DNA of 58,505 nucleotides from CAYQQK01 sp964420065 (GTDB taxonomy: Bacteria; Bacillota; Dethiobacteria; DTU022): positions 1 to 58,505 of the forward strand of contig CAYQQK010000013.1 of the NCBI GenBank assembly GCA_964420065.1, read 5' to 3'. The translations under genes and the position numbers were made by a program. Below are positions 43,459 to 50,896 of this stretch, in pieces. Under the pieces are notes generated by a model. The model made no database searches, was not told the origin of the DNA, and saw nothing but the letters and a program-made list of their open reading frames with translations. Positions within the stretch are counted from its first letter, which is position 1, and each line of letters starts with the position of its first letter.

Positions 43459-43490
43459 ACCCCCGCCCTTCACCGGACGGGGGTTATTTT
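43459..43490 (+). terminator. Terminator after CWB2 gene 1
   Basis: ACCCCCG (43459-43465) pairs with CGGGGGT (43478-43484), followed by TATTTT. It isolates the two copies, so each is transcribed on its own. Confidence 0.75.
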
Positions 43491-43493
43491 CGT

Positions 43494-43522
43494 TTGACAT
43501 CTTTGTTAAGTTTCGTTAATAT
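43494..43522 (+). promoter_or_regulatory. Consensus sigma-A promoter of CWB2 gene 2
   Basis: TTGACA (43494-43499), 17-bp spacer, TAATAT (43517-43522), identical to the promoter of copy 1. Confidence 0.85.
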
Positions 43523-43528
43523 ATTCAT

Positions 43529-43800
43529 GGTAGCGGCAACGCCTCCGCCCGGCGTCAATCACTGTCAACCGGTGTTTGAAAAGGACGTAAACGGGCGGGG
43601 CCGATAATTAATTATTTTTAACATCTTGGCAGGTATTTTCCGCCTGACGGCGAAAAGTAAAGTTGTCTGTGATAATTTATGGAAAAAAAGGAGGAGGTAA
43701 ACCGCAAAAGAGGCGGAAGATCGGTTTTCAATAAACGCAGTGCAACGTAAGATTAAGCAGGTCAAGTAGAGCCTATGATCAAAAGGAGGATTTTTCAAAC
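43529..43800 (+). promoter_or_regulatory. Long structured 5' leader of CWB2 gene 2
   Basis: Same sequence and same possible fold as the leader of copy 1, shifted by 1,966 bp (outer stem 43543-43551 with 43592-43600). Being identical, it gives no covariation support. Confidence 0.5.
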
Positions 43801-45387
43801 ATGGCAAAACGCCGTATTGTAGTTCTGGCCATCGTGGCCCTGATGCTGCTCACCCCGCTCATGGCCTCGGCGGCGGCGATCACCTGGAAGGACAAAAACC
43901 TTGAGGACGCCGTTCGGGACGCGCTGGTACTGGATGAAGAAACGCCGGTCAGCGAGCAGGATATGCGCCTGCTCAAGGTCCTGGGAGCGTGGGGATGGGA
44001 TGAGCCCGACGATGCCGAAGTTATTCGCAACTTGCACGGACTGCAGTTTGCGACCAACCTCAAAAAGGCGGACCTGAGCGATAACTATATCGCTGACCTG
44101 ACCCCGATCGCCAACCTCGATCTGGAGTACCTGGACCTTCGGAACAACAACAACGATTTTTATACGTCAGAAACAACAAGGAAAGACGGCTTCTCCTACA
44201 ACCCGAGCAACCCGCAGATGGTGATCTTGAACGATCTGCAGGAGCGCGGGGCGGTCGTGCTCCATAACGGCGTGGTCAAACGCATCAGCGGCGCGGACCG
44301 TTACAACACCGCCGTTCGCATCTGGCAGAATTGGACTTATGAAAATGCCACTATTAGTACATTACATAAATTTGAACTTGAAGACGATCAAATAGTCGAA
44401 GGCATTTTTCTCGCCCGGGGCGACGACTACGCCGACGCCCTCTGCGGCGTGCCCCTGGCTTACAAGAAAGATATGCCAATTCTGCTCACCCAGAGCAATT
44501 CCTTGAACGCAGATCTGAAAAAGCAGATCACCGCCTATGTTAAAGAATCCAAAGTTACCTATTTCGAAATTAACGTCCTCGGCGGCGAAGTGGCGGTTTC
44601 CCCGGCAGTCGTGAACGAGATCATCTACCACCTCGAGACCGAATTTGCCGGCCTCGATGTCAAACAGTACCGTTACGGCGGCGCGGACCGCTTCGCCACC
44701 TCCGTCGCCATCGCCAAGGAACTGGTCGGAATACAAACAACTGAAAATGTAATCAACGTTATTTTCACCAATGGGCGCAACTTCCCCGACGCCTTGACCG
44801 CCGCTCCCTATGCGGCCATGTCTTATGATGGCAATGATACAACTGTCACCCCGATCCTGCTCGTTGAACCGGACAGCATCCCCGCCGTGGTCAAGACCTA
44901 CCTGACCACAATCGAAACAGACAAGAAGGGAATCGGAAAAGCCGCCAATGCAGCCGTTGTCGCCGGTGGCCCCGCTGCTGTCAGCGAAAAAGTGATCAGC
45001 GACCTTTACGCCCTGCGCTGCCGTTACGGCGGTAAAGACGAAAAAGTCTTCACCGATACGGACAAGGAGATCACCCGCATCTGGGGCGCCGATCGCTATG
45101 AAACCGCGGTTGAAATGGCGAATTACTTTGAAGATAATTTGGGTCTTGACGTAACTGATTATTATGTCGCCACCGGCGAGAACTTCGCCGACGCTCTTAC
45201 CGGAGCCTGGCTGGCCGCGAAGAACAATAGCGGCATCCTGCTGGTCAAAACGAACGCCGTCCCGGCCAAGGTGGCAGACAAGATCAGGGATGAAGAACTG
45301 GATCTGTACATCCTCGGCGGCGAAAACGCGGTCACCCGCCACAACGCCGTTCTGCTTTACAACCTGGTCCGTCTCACTATCAAATAA
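43801..45387 (+). CDS. Secreted surface protein with three CWB2 repeats (copy 2)
   Basis: A 528-residue paralogue of copy 1 with the same signal peptide, LRR-like part and three CWB2 repeats. Changes relative to copy 1 cluster: residues about 50-60 (LGAWGWDEPDDAEVI), about 110-120, about 180-195 (YENATISTLHKFELEDDQI), about 305-315 (VGIQTTENVINVIF) and several loop regions, while about 270 bp coding for the first to second CWB2 repeat junction (44405-44675) are identical. The C-terminus differs (VRLTIK). A strong terminator follows. Confidence 0.92.
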   Translation: MAKRRIVVLAIVALMLLTPLMASAAAITWKDKNLEDAVRDALVLDEETPVSEQDMRLLKVLGAWGWDEPDDAEVIRNLHGLQFATNLKKADLSDNYIADLTPIANLDLEYLDLRNNNNDFYTSETTRKDGFSYNPSNPQMVILNDLQERGAVVLHNGVVKRISGADRYNTAVRIWQNWTYENATISTLHKFELEDDQIVEGIFLARGDDYADALCGVPLAYKKDMPILLTQSNSLNADLKKQITAYVKESKVTYFEINVLGGEVAVSPAVVNEIIYHLETEFAGLDVKQYRYGGADRFATSVAIAKELVGIQTTENVINVIFTNGRNFPDALTAAPYAAMSYDGNDTTVTPILLVEPDSIPAVVKTYLTTIETDKKGIGKAANAAVVAGGPAAVSEKVISDLYALRCRYGGKDEKVFTDTDKEITRIWGADRYETAVEMANYFEDNLGLDVTDYYVATGENFADALTGAWLAAKNNSGILLVKTNAVPAKVADKIRDEELDLYILGGENAVTRHNAVLLYNLVRLTIK

Positions 45388-45433
45388 CACCATAAGAAAT
45401 CAACATCTCAAGAAAAGATACCTTGCATTCCTT

Positions 45434-45463
45434 GCCCCCGCCCCCCGGCGGGGGCATTTTTTT
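45434..45463 (+). terminator. Terminator after CWB2 gene 2
   Basis: GCCCCCGCC (45434-45442), CCCC loop, GGCGGGGGC (45447-45455), then ATTTTTTT: a textbook intrinsic terminator. Confidence 0.9.
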
Positions 45464-45519
45464 CCCCTTTCCCCTCCCCTTTCGCCTCCTGCTTCCTGTC
45501 TCTTGCTTCTTGCGCTGAA

Positions 45520-45660
45520 GGGGACGGTTTTCGCGGTGAAATAGTAAACCCTAAATATCAAATTCTTATAATTGCGAATAACTGCCATTGCAGGTTTGTT
45601 TCAACCATCCGCAAGAACCTTCCCCATAAAGGTAATCCATCATCCGTAAGAACCGTCCCC
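45520..45660. repeat. REP/MITE-like element, copy 4, with an extra half unit
   Basis: The element 45520-45625 starts GGGGACGGTTTTCGCGG and ends CCGCAAGAACCTTCCCC (106 bp); a second right end, CCGTAAGAACCGTCCCC, follows at 45644-45660. This mirrors copy 3, where the extra end is on the left. It lies between convergent genes, 15 bp from the sortase stop. Confidence 0.75.
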
Positions 45661-45674
45661 GCCCGTCCAGCCCG

Positions 45675-46313
45675 TCAGTCCTCGACCAGGCGCCCCCTGG
45701 CGATGAAGCGCGTGAACGGGCGGCGGCTGCCGTGGCAGGTGATCAGGGTGATCAGCTTCTCGTCGCCCCCGGGTTCGAGCACCCCGGTTTCCTCCGGCTG
45801 GATCACCGCGATTTCAAAAACCCGGTAGGTAAAAGTTTCTGCCGGGCCTTCAAATTCGATCAAATCGTCCCGGCTGAGCTCGTGCAGGCGGTTGAAGTGA
45901 CGGCCGTAGGTGAGCTGGCGGTGCCCGGAAAGACAAAAGTTGCCCACCGCGCCCGGGCCGGCCGAACGGTCCACGTGGGCCAGCGAAAGCTCCAGGTTTG
46001 CCGCCGTATCTATTTTCAGCACCGGCATCTCCAGATCGATGCGGGGGATCCGCAATACCCCGATCATGTTTTCGCGGATATATCTTTCCTGCGCCGCGCT
46101 CAAGCGGTGTTCCGTTTCCGGCGGGGGAGAAACGTCTTCCCGTTCCTGCTGCGCCCGGTTCGGGGCGGCCTCCGGCGCCGCTTCAACCCGGCTCTCCTTC
46201 CAGGCTTGAAGCAGTTGCTGCCGGCGGTAGTCATAATAGCACTGCCGCGCTTTGGGATAGGCCATCAGGCCGAGACCGATCAAGATCAAAACCACCGCCG
46301 GGACCCGGCGCAT
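45675..46313 (-). CDS. Class D sortase
   Basis: Cysteine transpeptidase of 212 residues that would join secreted proteins to the wall. Start at ATG 46313 (GGAAGGGG upstream). N-terminal membrane anchor about 5-20 (PAVVLILIGLGLMAYP); sortase barrel from about 83 (IGVLRIPRIDLEMPVL). Catalytic residues: His131 in LSGHRQ, Cys193 in LITCHG and Arg202 in TRFIARG. No LPXTG-type substrate is seen in this window. It is downstream of a SipW-type signal peptidase with a terminator between. Confidence 0.9.
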   Translation of the reverse strand: MRRVPAVVLILIGLGLMAYPKARQCYYDYRRQQLLQAWKESRVEAAPEAAPNRAQQEREDVSPPPETEHRLSAAQERYIRENMIGVLRIPRIDLEMPVLKIDTAANLELSLAHVDRSAGPGAVGNFCLSGHRQLTYGRHFNRLHELSRDDLIEFEGPAETFTYRVFEIAVIQPEETGVLEPGGDEKLITLITCHGSRRPFTRFIARGRLVED

Positions 46314-46423
46314 CAGCCGCACCCCTTCCCGTAAAAAAAGATAGTCTCGGAGCGGAACACCCGAACACGCTAGCATTGTACTATAAAATGATGGAACAAA
46401 ACAGGTGTTCCCGGACTGTTCGC

Positions 46424-46452
46424 AAAAAGCCGGAGCTTCCGCTCCGGCTTTT
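46424..46452 (-). terminator. Terminator between signal peptidase and sortase genes
   Basis: AAAAGCCGGAGC (46425-46436), TTCC, GCTCCGGCTTTT (46441-46452): a perfect 12-bp stem. On the minus strand it is followed by TTTTTGCG, so it ends the sipW transcript; on the plus strand it also has a short T run. Confidence 0.85.
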
Positions 46453-46639
46453 CCCTCTCTGCCGTTCCTGCTTGGTTACAACATCTCGCCCGTCCCGCCC
46501 GCGGCGGTAAACCGGTGCACATAGTGACAGCCCAGAAACGCCCCGACCGGGGCGGCGCCGTCCAGGACCGGCCCGAAAGTATTTTCACCGGCTCCGGGAT
46601 GATCCGGTTCCGGTTCTTCATCCCCGTCGACCCCGGCGG
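46453..46639 (-). other. Non-coding or decayed stretch downstream of sipW
   Basis: About 190 bp between the sipW stop and its terminator. A minus-strand frame reads GAGENTFGPVLDGAAPVGAFLGCHYVHRFTAAGG, which looks protein-like but has no own start site; it may be a decayed gene end or a long 3' UTR. Confidence 0.3.
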
Positions 46640-47302
46640 TTACTCTTCCCCGTCCTCCGGTCCGGCAGCGGCTTTTTTCCGCTTCTTTTTCTTCGCATCC
46701 ATTTCGGCGGCGTAACATAACAAGTTCTTCAGTTCCATGCCGATGATCAGCAGCCCCGGGATAACGACCAGAACGATGAGGCCCACTTTCGTACGGCTCC
46801 ACGCCACCAGGTAGCCGGCGTAAGGCAGCGCCAGAACCAGCTTGCCAATAATATTTCCGGCCGGTACCGGTAACAGATCGTCACAGTTGTTGGCATCACC
46901 ACGGGTGGTAAATGTCAACCCGTTCACGGTGTGCACGGCTACGATGCGGTGCGTGATGCTGTTCGTTCCTCCCGCAGGATCGATGAAGGTGATCACATCG
47001 CCGGTTTTGAGCGATTCGGCTTCAACCGGACGCACCGCGACCATGCTCCCGACCCGGAAGGCGGGAGTCATGCTGTCGCTTAACACGATGTAGAGGCGAT
47101 GACCGGCCACGGTGGGCTCGCCGCCGCTGATCCGGCTCTGGAGGAGGCAGAATGCCAGGAAACACACCACCAGCAGAAGTGCGCCGAAAGCAACATTGCC
47201 GGCAAAAGTGGACAGCCGCATGATCGGTTTCCGGCGTATATCTTTGCCAGCCGCGGTTTCGTTCGCCGCTTGCGTCTCGACTTTTGTTTCGCCATCCGCC
47301 AA
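46640..47302 (-). CDS. sipW: Signal peptidase I, SipW/ER type
   Basis: A 220-residue membrane protease. Catalytic Ser77 lies in VLSDSMTPAF and the general-base His118 in SITHRIVAV, the Ser-His pair of the ER/archaeal/SipW group rather than Ser-Lys. Membrane segments about 35-55 and 165-190, and a Lys-rich C-terminus (KKKKRKKAAA). Start TTG at 47302 with AAAGGAGG at 8 nt. SipW enzymes process TasA/camelysin-type secreted proteins in Bacillus; no TasA-type gene is seen here. Confidence 0.92.
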   Translation of the reverse strand: MADGETKVETQAANETAAGKDIRRKPIMRLSTFAGNVAFGALLLVVCFLAFCLLQSRISGGEPTVAGHRLYIVLSDSMTPAFRVGSMVAVRPVEAESLKTGDVITFIDPAGGTNSITHRIVAVHTVNGLTFTTRGDANNCDDLLPVPAGNIIGKLVLALPYAGYLVAWSRTKVGLIVLVVIPGLLIIGMELKNLLCYAAEMDAKKKKRKKAAAGPEDGEE

Positions 47303-47470
47303 CGGTGCCGCCTCCTTTCAAAAACCGAACCGTAGAGCCCCGTTACCGCTAACAAAATGTGTGGCTCCATCCGGATCATAGCCTAAAGGAGTTATCTCCC
47401 GGTTAAATATGAGTAACGAGGCGGTTACAGGTTCAGGAAGCAGGAAGCAAGAAAGGGGAGGCAGGAGGGG
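47303..47470. other. Upstream region of sipW
   Basis: Holds the ribosome binding site AAAGGAGG and a possible -10 (TATGAT on the minus strand, about 47375-47380) without a clear -35. Nothing else recognised. Confidence 0.3.
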
Positions 47471-47656
47471 AGGATCCCCCCCCACCCTAGCCCTCCCCCG
47501 CCAGGGGGGAGGGGAGGATCACCCCCCACCCTAGCCCTCCCCCTCCCAGGGGGGAGGGGAGGATCACCCCCCACCCCAGCCCCTCCCCCGCCAGGGGGGA
47601 GGGGAGGATCACCCCCCCACCCCAGCCCCTCCCCCTCCAGGGGGGAGGGGAGGCCT
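47471..47656. repeat. Four tandem C/G-rich repeats of about 45 bp
   Basis: Units begin with AGGATC at 47471, 47515, 47560 and 47605, and a fifth start is cut off at 47651. Each contains CCCTCCCC, a short centre and GGGGGGAGGGG, so each forms a hairpin. Periods are 44-46 bp. There are no unique spacers, so it is not a CRISPR. It lies right behind the thiolase stop (47665). Confidence 0.85.
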
Positions 47657-47664
47657 CCATTCCG

Positions 47665-48840
47665 TTAGCGTTCCAGGCAGCAGGCGATGCCCATGCCGCC
47701 GCCGATGCAAAGGGTGGCCAGGCCGCGGCGCGCATCCCGTTTGGCCATCTCATACAGTAGGGTCACCAGAATCCGGGCCCCGCTGGCCCCGATCGGGTGC
47801 CCCAGGGCGATCGCGCCCCCGTTGACGTTGACCTTTTCCGGATCAAGGTTCAGCTCCCGCAGGACATACAAAGATTGCGCGGCAAAAGCTTCGTTGGCCT
47901 CGATCAGATCCAGATCCTCCACCGACCATCCTGCCAGGGCCAGCGCTTTGCGCGTCGCCGGCACCGGCGCGGCGCCCATGATCGCCGGATCAACGCCGGC
48001 CGAAGCATGGCTGCGGACGAGCGCGAGCGGCTCCAGCCCGAGCTGCGCGGCCCGGTCGTAGCTCATGACCACCACCGCGGCAGCGCTGTCGTTGATCCCC
48101 GAAGCGTTGCCCGCGGTCACGCTCCCGTCCTTTTTGAAAGCCGGGCGCAGGCCGGCCAGGGCCTCGAGCGAGGTGCGCCTCGGGTGTTCATCCACCAGAA
48201 ACGGTTTTGGTTCGCTGCGCCGCTGCGGCACCAGGACCGGCACGATCTCGTCTTCAAAGCGCCCGCTCTCGATCGCCGCCCAGGCTTTCTCCTGGCTGGC
48301 CAGGGCAAACCGATCTTGTTCCTCCCGGGTAATGCCAAACCGCTCGGCCATGTTTTCCGCCGTGATCCCCATATGACAGTGACCGAAGATACACCAGAGG
48401 CCGTCCCGGATCATCATATCCGTTGCTTTGGCGTCACCCATGCGCAGCCCCCAGCGGGCCCCCTCAAGCAGGTACGGCGCCGCGCTCATATTTTCAGTCC
48501 CACCGGCGACGATGATCTCCGCCGTCCCGGCTTTGATCGTATCCGCAGCCATGGTCACGCTTTTCAGACCGGAACCGCACATCTTGTTGATCGCGGTTGC
48601 GGGCGTGGCGACCGGTATGCCCGCCCGGACGGCCGCCTGACGGGCCACATTCTGCCCCAGTCCGCCCTGCAGGACACAGCCCATGAGCACTTCGTCGACC
48701 TGTTCCGGTTCAACCCCGGCCCGCTCCAGGGCGGCCACGATCACCGTGCGGCCCAGTTCGGCCGCACCGACATCTTTCAGAGAACCGCCAAACGTCCCCA
48801 CCGCCGTGCGGGCGGCGCCGACGATCACTGTTTCTTTCAT
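47665..48840 (-). CDS. atoB: Acetyl-CoA acetyltransferase (thiolase)
   Basis: A 391-residue thiolase II: condenses two acetyl-CoA to acetoacetyl-CoA or splits it. Cys88 in NKMCGSGLKSV is the acyl-binding residue; C-terminal NGGAIALGHPIGASGARI (His about 348) and CIGGGMGIACCLER (Cys about 378) complete the site. Start ATG 48840 has GCAGGAGGCC; the frame up to 48969 is translated repeat and not part of the protein. It lies downstream of the CoA-transferase pair and the AtoE transporter, the same set of functions as the E. coli ato operon. Confidence 0.94.
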   Translation of the reverse strand: MKETVIVGAARTAVGTFGGSLKDVGAAELGRTVIVAALERAGVEPEQVDEVLMGCVLQGGLGQNVARQAAVRAGIPVATPATAINKMCGSGLKSVTMAADTIKAGTAEIIVAGGTENMSAAPYLLEGARWGLRMGDAKATDMMIRDGLWCIFGHCHMGITAENMAERFGITREEQDRFALASQEKAWAAIESGRFEDEIVPVLVPQRRSEPKPFLVDEHPRRTSLEALAGLRPAFKKDGSVTAGNASGINDSAAAVVVMSYDRAAQLGLEPLALVRSHASAGVDPAIMGAAPVPATRKALALAGWSVEDLDLIEANEAFAAQSLYVLRELNLDPEKVNVNGGAIALGHPIGASGARILVTLLYEMAKRDARRGLATLCIGGGMGIACCLER

Positions 48841-48870
48841 GCGTTTGGCCTCCTGCTTCCGTTTTGTCTG

Positions 48871-48960
48871 GAGGATCCCCCCCCACCCCAACCCTCCCCC
48901 GCCAGGGGGGAGGGAAGGAGAGCCCCACCCCCTCCCTCCCCCGCCAGGGGGGAGGGTTGG
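48871..48960. repeat. C/G-rich palindromic repeats, two units
   Basis: Two hairpin units between the thiolase and the CoA-transferase subunit genes, starting GAGGATCCCCC as in the 47.5-kb array. The insertion lengthens the gap inside an otherwise tight operon. Confidence 0.75.
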
Positions 48961-48965
48961 GCCGC

Positions 48966-49739
48966 TCAAGCGCGCCCGATGATGTAACGCAAGGGATCGA
49001 CTTCCGTGCGCAATATTTCCAGCTCCGCCCGGGTCGGAGGGGTACTGTCTTCAATTTTCGGAGCCCAGAGCAGTTCAAAAGCGGTGTTCTCGATCACATC
49101 CTCCCGCGTGATCCCGGGGTGGATCGATTCGACCCGCATGCGCTTGGTTTCATCGTCAAAGCCCATCACGACCAGATCGGTAATGATCTTGTACGGGCCG
49201 CAGTCCGGCGGCAGGCCGGCCGCCTCGCGCGCCCCCTTGCCGGTAAGGTAACCGGGACTGGTGATAAAGTCGATCGCGTTGGTAAACCGTTGTTTATCCT
49301 GGGGGGTGATCATCATCGTCCGCCAGCAGAAGGAGGCCAGATCGTTCGCCCCCCCGCTGCCCGGAAAACGAACCCGCGGCCGGTCGTAATCGGCACCGAT
49401 CATGGTCGAGTTGATATTGCCGTACATGTCGATCTGAGCCCCGCCGAGGAAGGTATAGTCAACCATGCCCCGCTGGCAGGTGCCCATGATCTCGGGCATG
49501 CTGCTCGCGCCGAAGGCGTGGTAAAAGGTGCGCGAATCGCCAACCGAGATCGGCATCGAAGGAAGCTGCGGGCCGATGCCGCCGGCTTCAAACAGGATCA
49601 TGATGTTCGGCGCAACCGTACGCTGGGCCAGCATCGCCGCCGCACAGGGCGCGCCGGTGCCGACGACGACGGTGCTCCCGTCTTCCAGGTAACGGGCGGC
49701 CAGGCAGAGCATCAGTTCCATCCGGTTGTATTCACCCAT
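48966..49739 (-). CDS. CoA-transferase family I, subunit B
   Basis: A 257-residue subunit. The catalytic Glu is probably Glu51 in ILFEAGGIGPQLP, matching the ExGxxGxGP pattern of the family; YTFLGGAQIDMYGNINSTMIG is the second family mark. It acts with the A subunit encoded 15 bp upstream to move CoA between acids (for example acetoacetate, butyrate or glutaconate). Start ATG has AAGGGAGGTG. The C-terminus (IIGRA) lies next to a repeat. Confidence 0.88.
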   Translation of the reverse strand: MGEYNRMELMLCLAARYLEDGSTVVVGTGAPCAAAMLAQRTVAPNIMILFEAGGIGPQLPSMPISVGDSRTFYHAFGASSMPEIMGTCQRGMVDYTFLGGAQIDMYGNINSTMIGADYDRPRVRFPGSGGANDLASFCWRTMMITPQDKQRFTNAIDFITSPGYLTGKGAREAAGLPPDCGPYKIITDLVVMGFDDETKRMRVESIHPGITREDVIENTAFELLWAPKIEDSTPPTRAELEILRTEVDPLRYIIGRA

Positions 49740-49754
49740 CGTGCAACACCTCCC

Positions 49755-50819
49755 TTAAGTTTCGGTCCGGCCGGGGTTGTTCCGGGCCAACTTTTGCTGG
49801 TAAACCAGCTCTTCGGCCCTGAGCTGCCGGATCCGCTCCAGCCCGCCGTTGACCGCAATGTATTCCCAGTGGTTGTCAACACCGAAAATATTTTTTTCGA
49901 GGAAGGCCTGCAGCTTCGTCTCGTCCCGTTCCGCTTCAAGCCACTGCCGCAAGTGCGCTTCGTCGGTAAAGTATTCGTAGGCCATGTTCGAGGGGTAGGC
50001 GCCGTAGGGGACCTCGACCACCGCATCAACCAGGTAATAGGGAATACCGGTGCTTTCCGGGCTGCGGCGAATTTCGTCCTCGGGAACAAGACGCTCGGTG
50101 GTGACGATCAGTTTTTTCGCCGCCCGGGCCAGGTCCAGGTCGGAGATGGCGATCCCGCCGATCTGGGCGTTGCCGTAAACGTCACAGCGGTGGACATGGA
50201 CCAACGCCACATCCGGGTAAAGGGCGGGCAAGGCGATATATTTTTGACCGGTATAAGGACAGGGTATCTGCACCGCCGCACTGTACTTGAGCGTGTCGGT
50301 GCCGAACATGTTGCGGATCGGGATGAAAGAGAGCCCCATCGCCGCGGCCTGGTACCGCCAGGCCAGGGCGGCGTTGGTCCATTCGGTGGCCTCGATCGCA
50401 CCGCTCTCAAAACCTTTCCGTGAAATACGGGAAAGACCGCGCGCCTCCAGGCCGACCACGTAGGCGATGTCGCAGCGGTTGAGGCAGTTCCCGGCGACAA
50501 GGATCTGCATGTCATGGGTGGCGGTGTGACCGGAAAAACCCAGGTTTTTCTTCTTTTGACGCACCATTTCGTGCAGCAGCGCGGTCGGAATGCGGTTGCT
50601 GCCGAAACCGCCCACCCCGATGTATTCCCCGTCCCGGATAAGCTGCGCCACCGCTTCTTTGGCCGTGGTCACCTTGCTGATCAGCTTGCGCGACTTGCCA
50701 CGGAAGTAAGCCCGGGCCGCGTCGGCGTCGGGGTCGGTAAAAAGACGGCGCCGGCCCACCTTGACATAGGTGACGGTTTGATCCCCTGCTACTGCATAAT
50801 CCGGGCCAAATTCAGACAT
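49755..50819 (-). CDS. CoA-transferase family I, subunit A
   Basis: A 354-residue subunit, longer than AtoD/ScoA (about 220) and like the GctA/ATP-independent glutaconate-type A subunits. VGGFGSNRIPTALLHEMVRQ, ALVHVHRCDVYGNAQIGG and ISDLDLARAAKKLIVTTERLVP are family marks. Start ATG has GGGAGGTGG and AAAGG upstream. Second gene of the operon after the AtoE transporter; substrate choice cannot be told. Confidence 0.87.
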   Translation of the reverse strand: MSEFGPDYAVAGDQTVTYVKVGRRRLFTDPDADAARAYFRGKSRKLISKVTTAKEAVAQLIRDGEYIGVGGFGSNRIPTALLHEMVRQKKKNLGFSGHTATHDMQILVAGNCLNRCDIAYVVGLEARGLSRISRKGFESGAIEATEWTNAALAWRYQAAAMGLSFIPIRNMFGTDTLKYSAAVQIPCPYTGQKYIALPALYPDVALVHVHRCDVYGNAQIGGIAISDLDLARAAKKLIVTTERLVPEDEIRRSPESTGIPYYLVDAVVEVPYGAYPSNMAYEYFTDEAHLRQWLEAERDETKLQAFLEKNIFGVDNHWEYIAVNGGLERIRQLRAEELVYQQKLARNNPGRTET

Positions 50820-50896
50820 CCTTTATTTCCACCTCCCGGGTTGAAATCAAAGCCGGGGGAGAAGCGCTTTTGCCCTTCTCCCCCCAGTTTTATTAC

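Larger units (their letters stand above)
41527..45387 (+). repeat. Tandem duplication, unit 1,966 bp, of a CWB2 gene with promoter and leader
   Basis: Promoter, leader and gene start recur at an offset of exactly 1,966 bp (promoter 41528/43494, ATG 41835/43801). The roughly 300 bp before each gene appear identical. Inside the genes, long stretches are identical while short patches differ strongly, a mosaic pattern. Confidence 0.9.

Noticed and set aside
46370..46802. Minus-strand frames of 83 and 108 residues near the sipW end
   Set aside because: They overlap sipW or its terminator and have no start site or known domain; at most a decayed remnant.
47471..47656. CRISPR array
   Set aside because: Tandem units touch each other without unique spacers and no cas gene is present; each unit is a simple C/G palindrome.
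48841..48969. 43-residue Pro/Gly-rich N-terminus of thiolase
   Set aside because: Translated C/G-rich repeat; the ATG at 48840 has a strong ribosome binding site and gives a normal thiolase.
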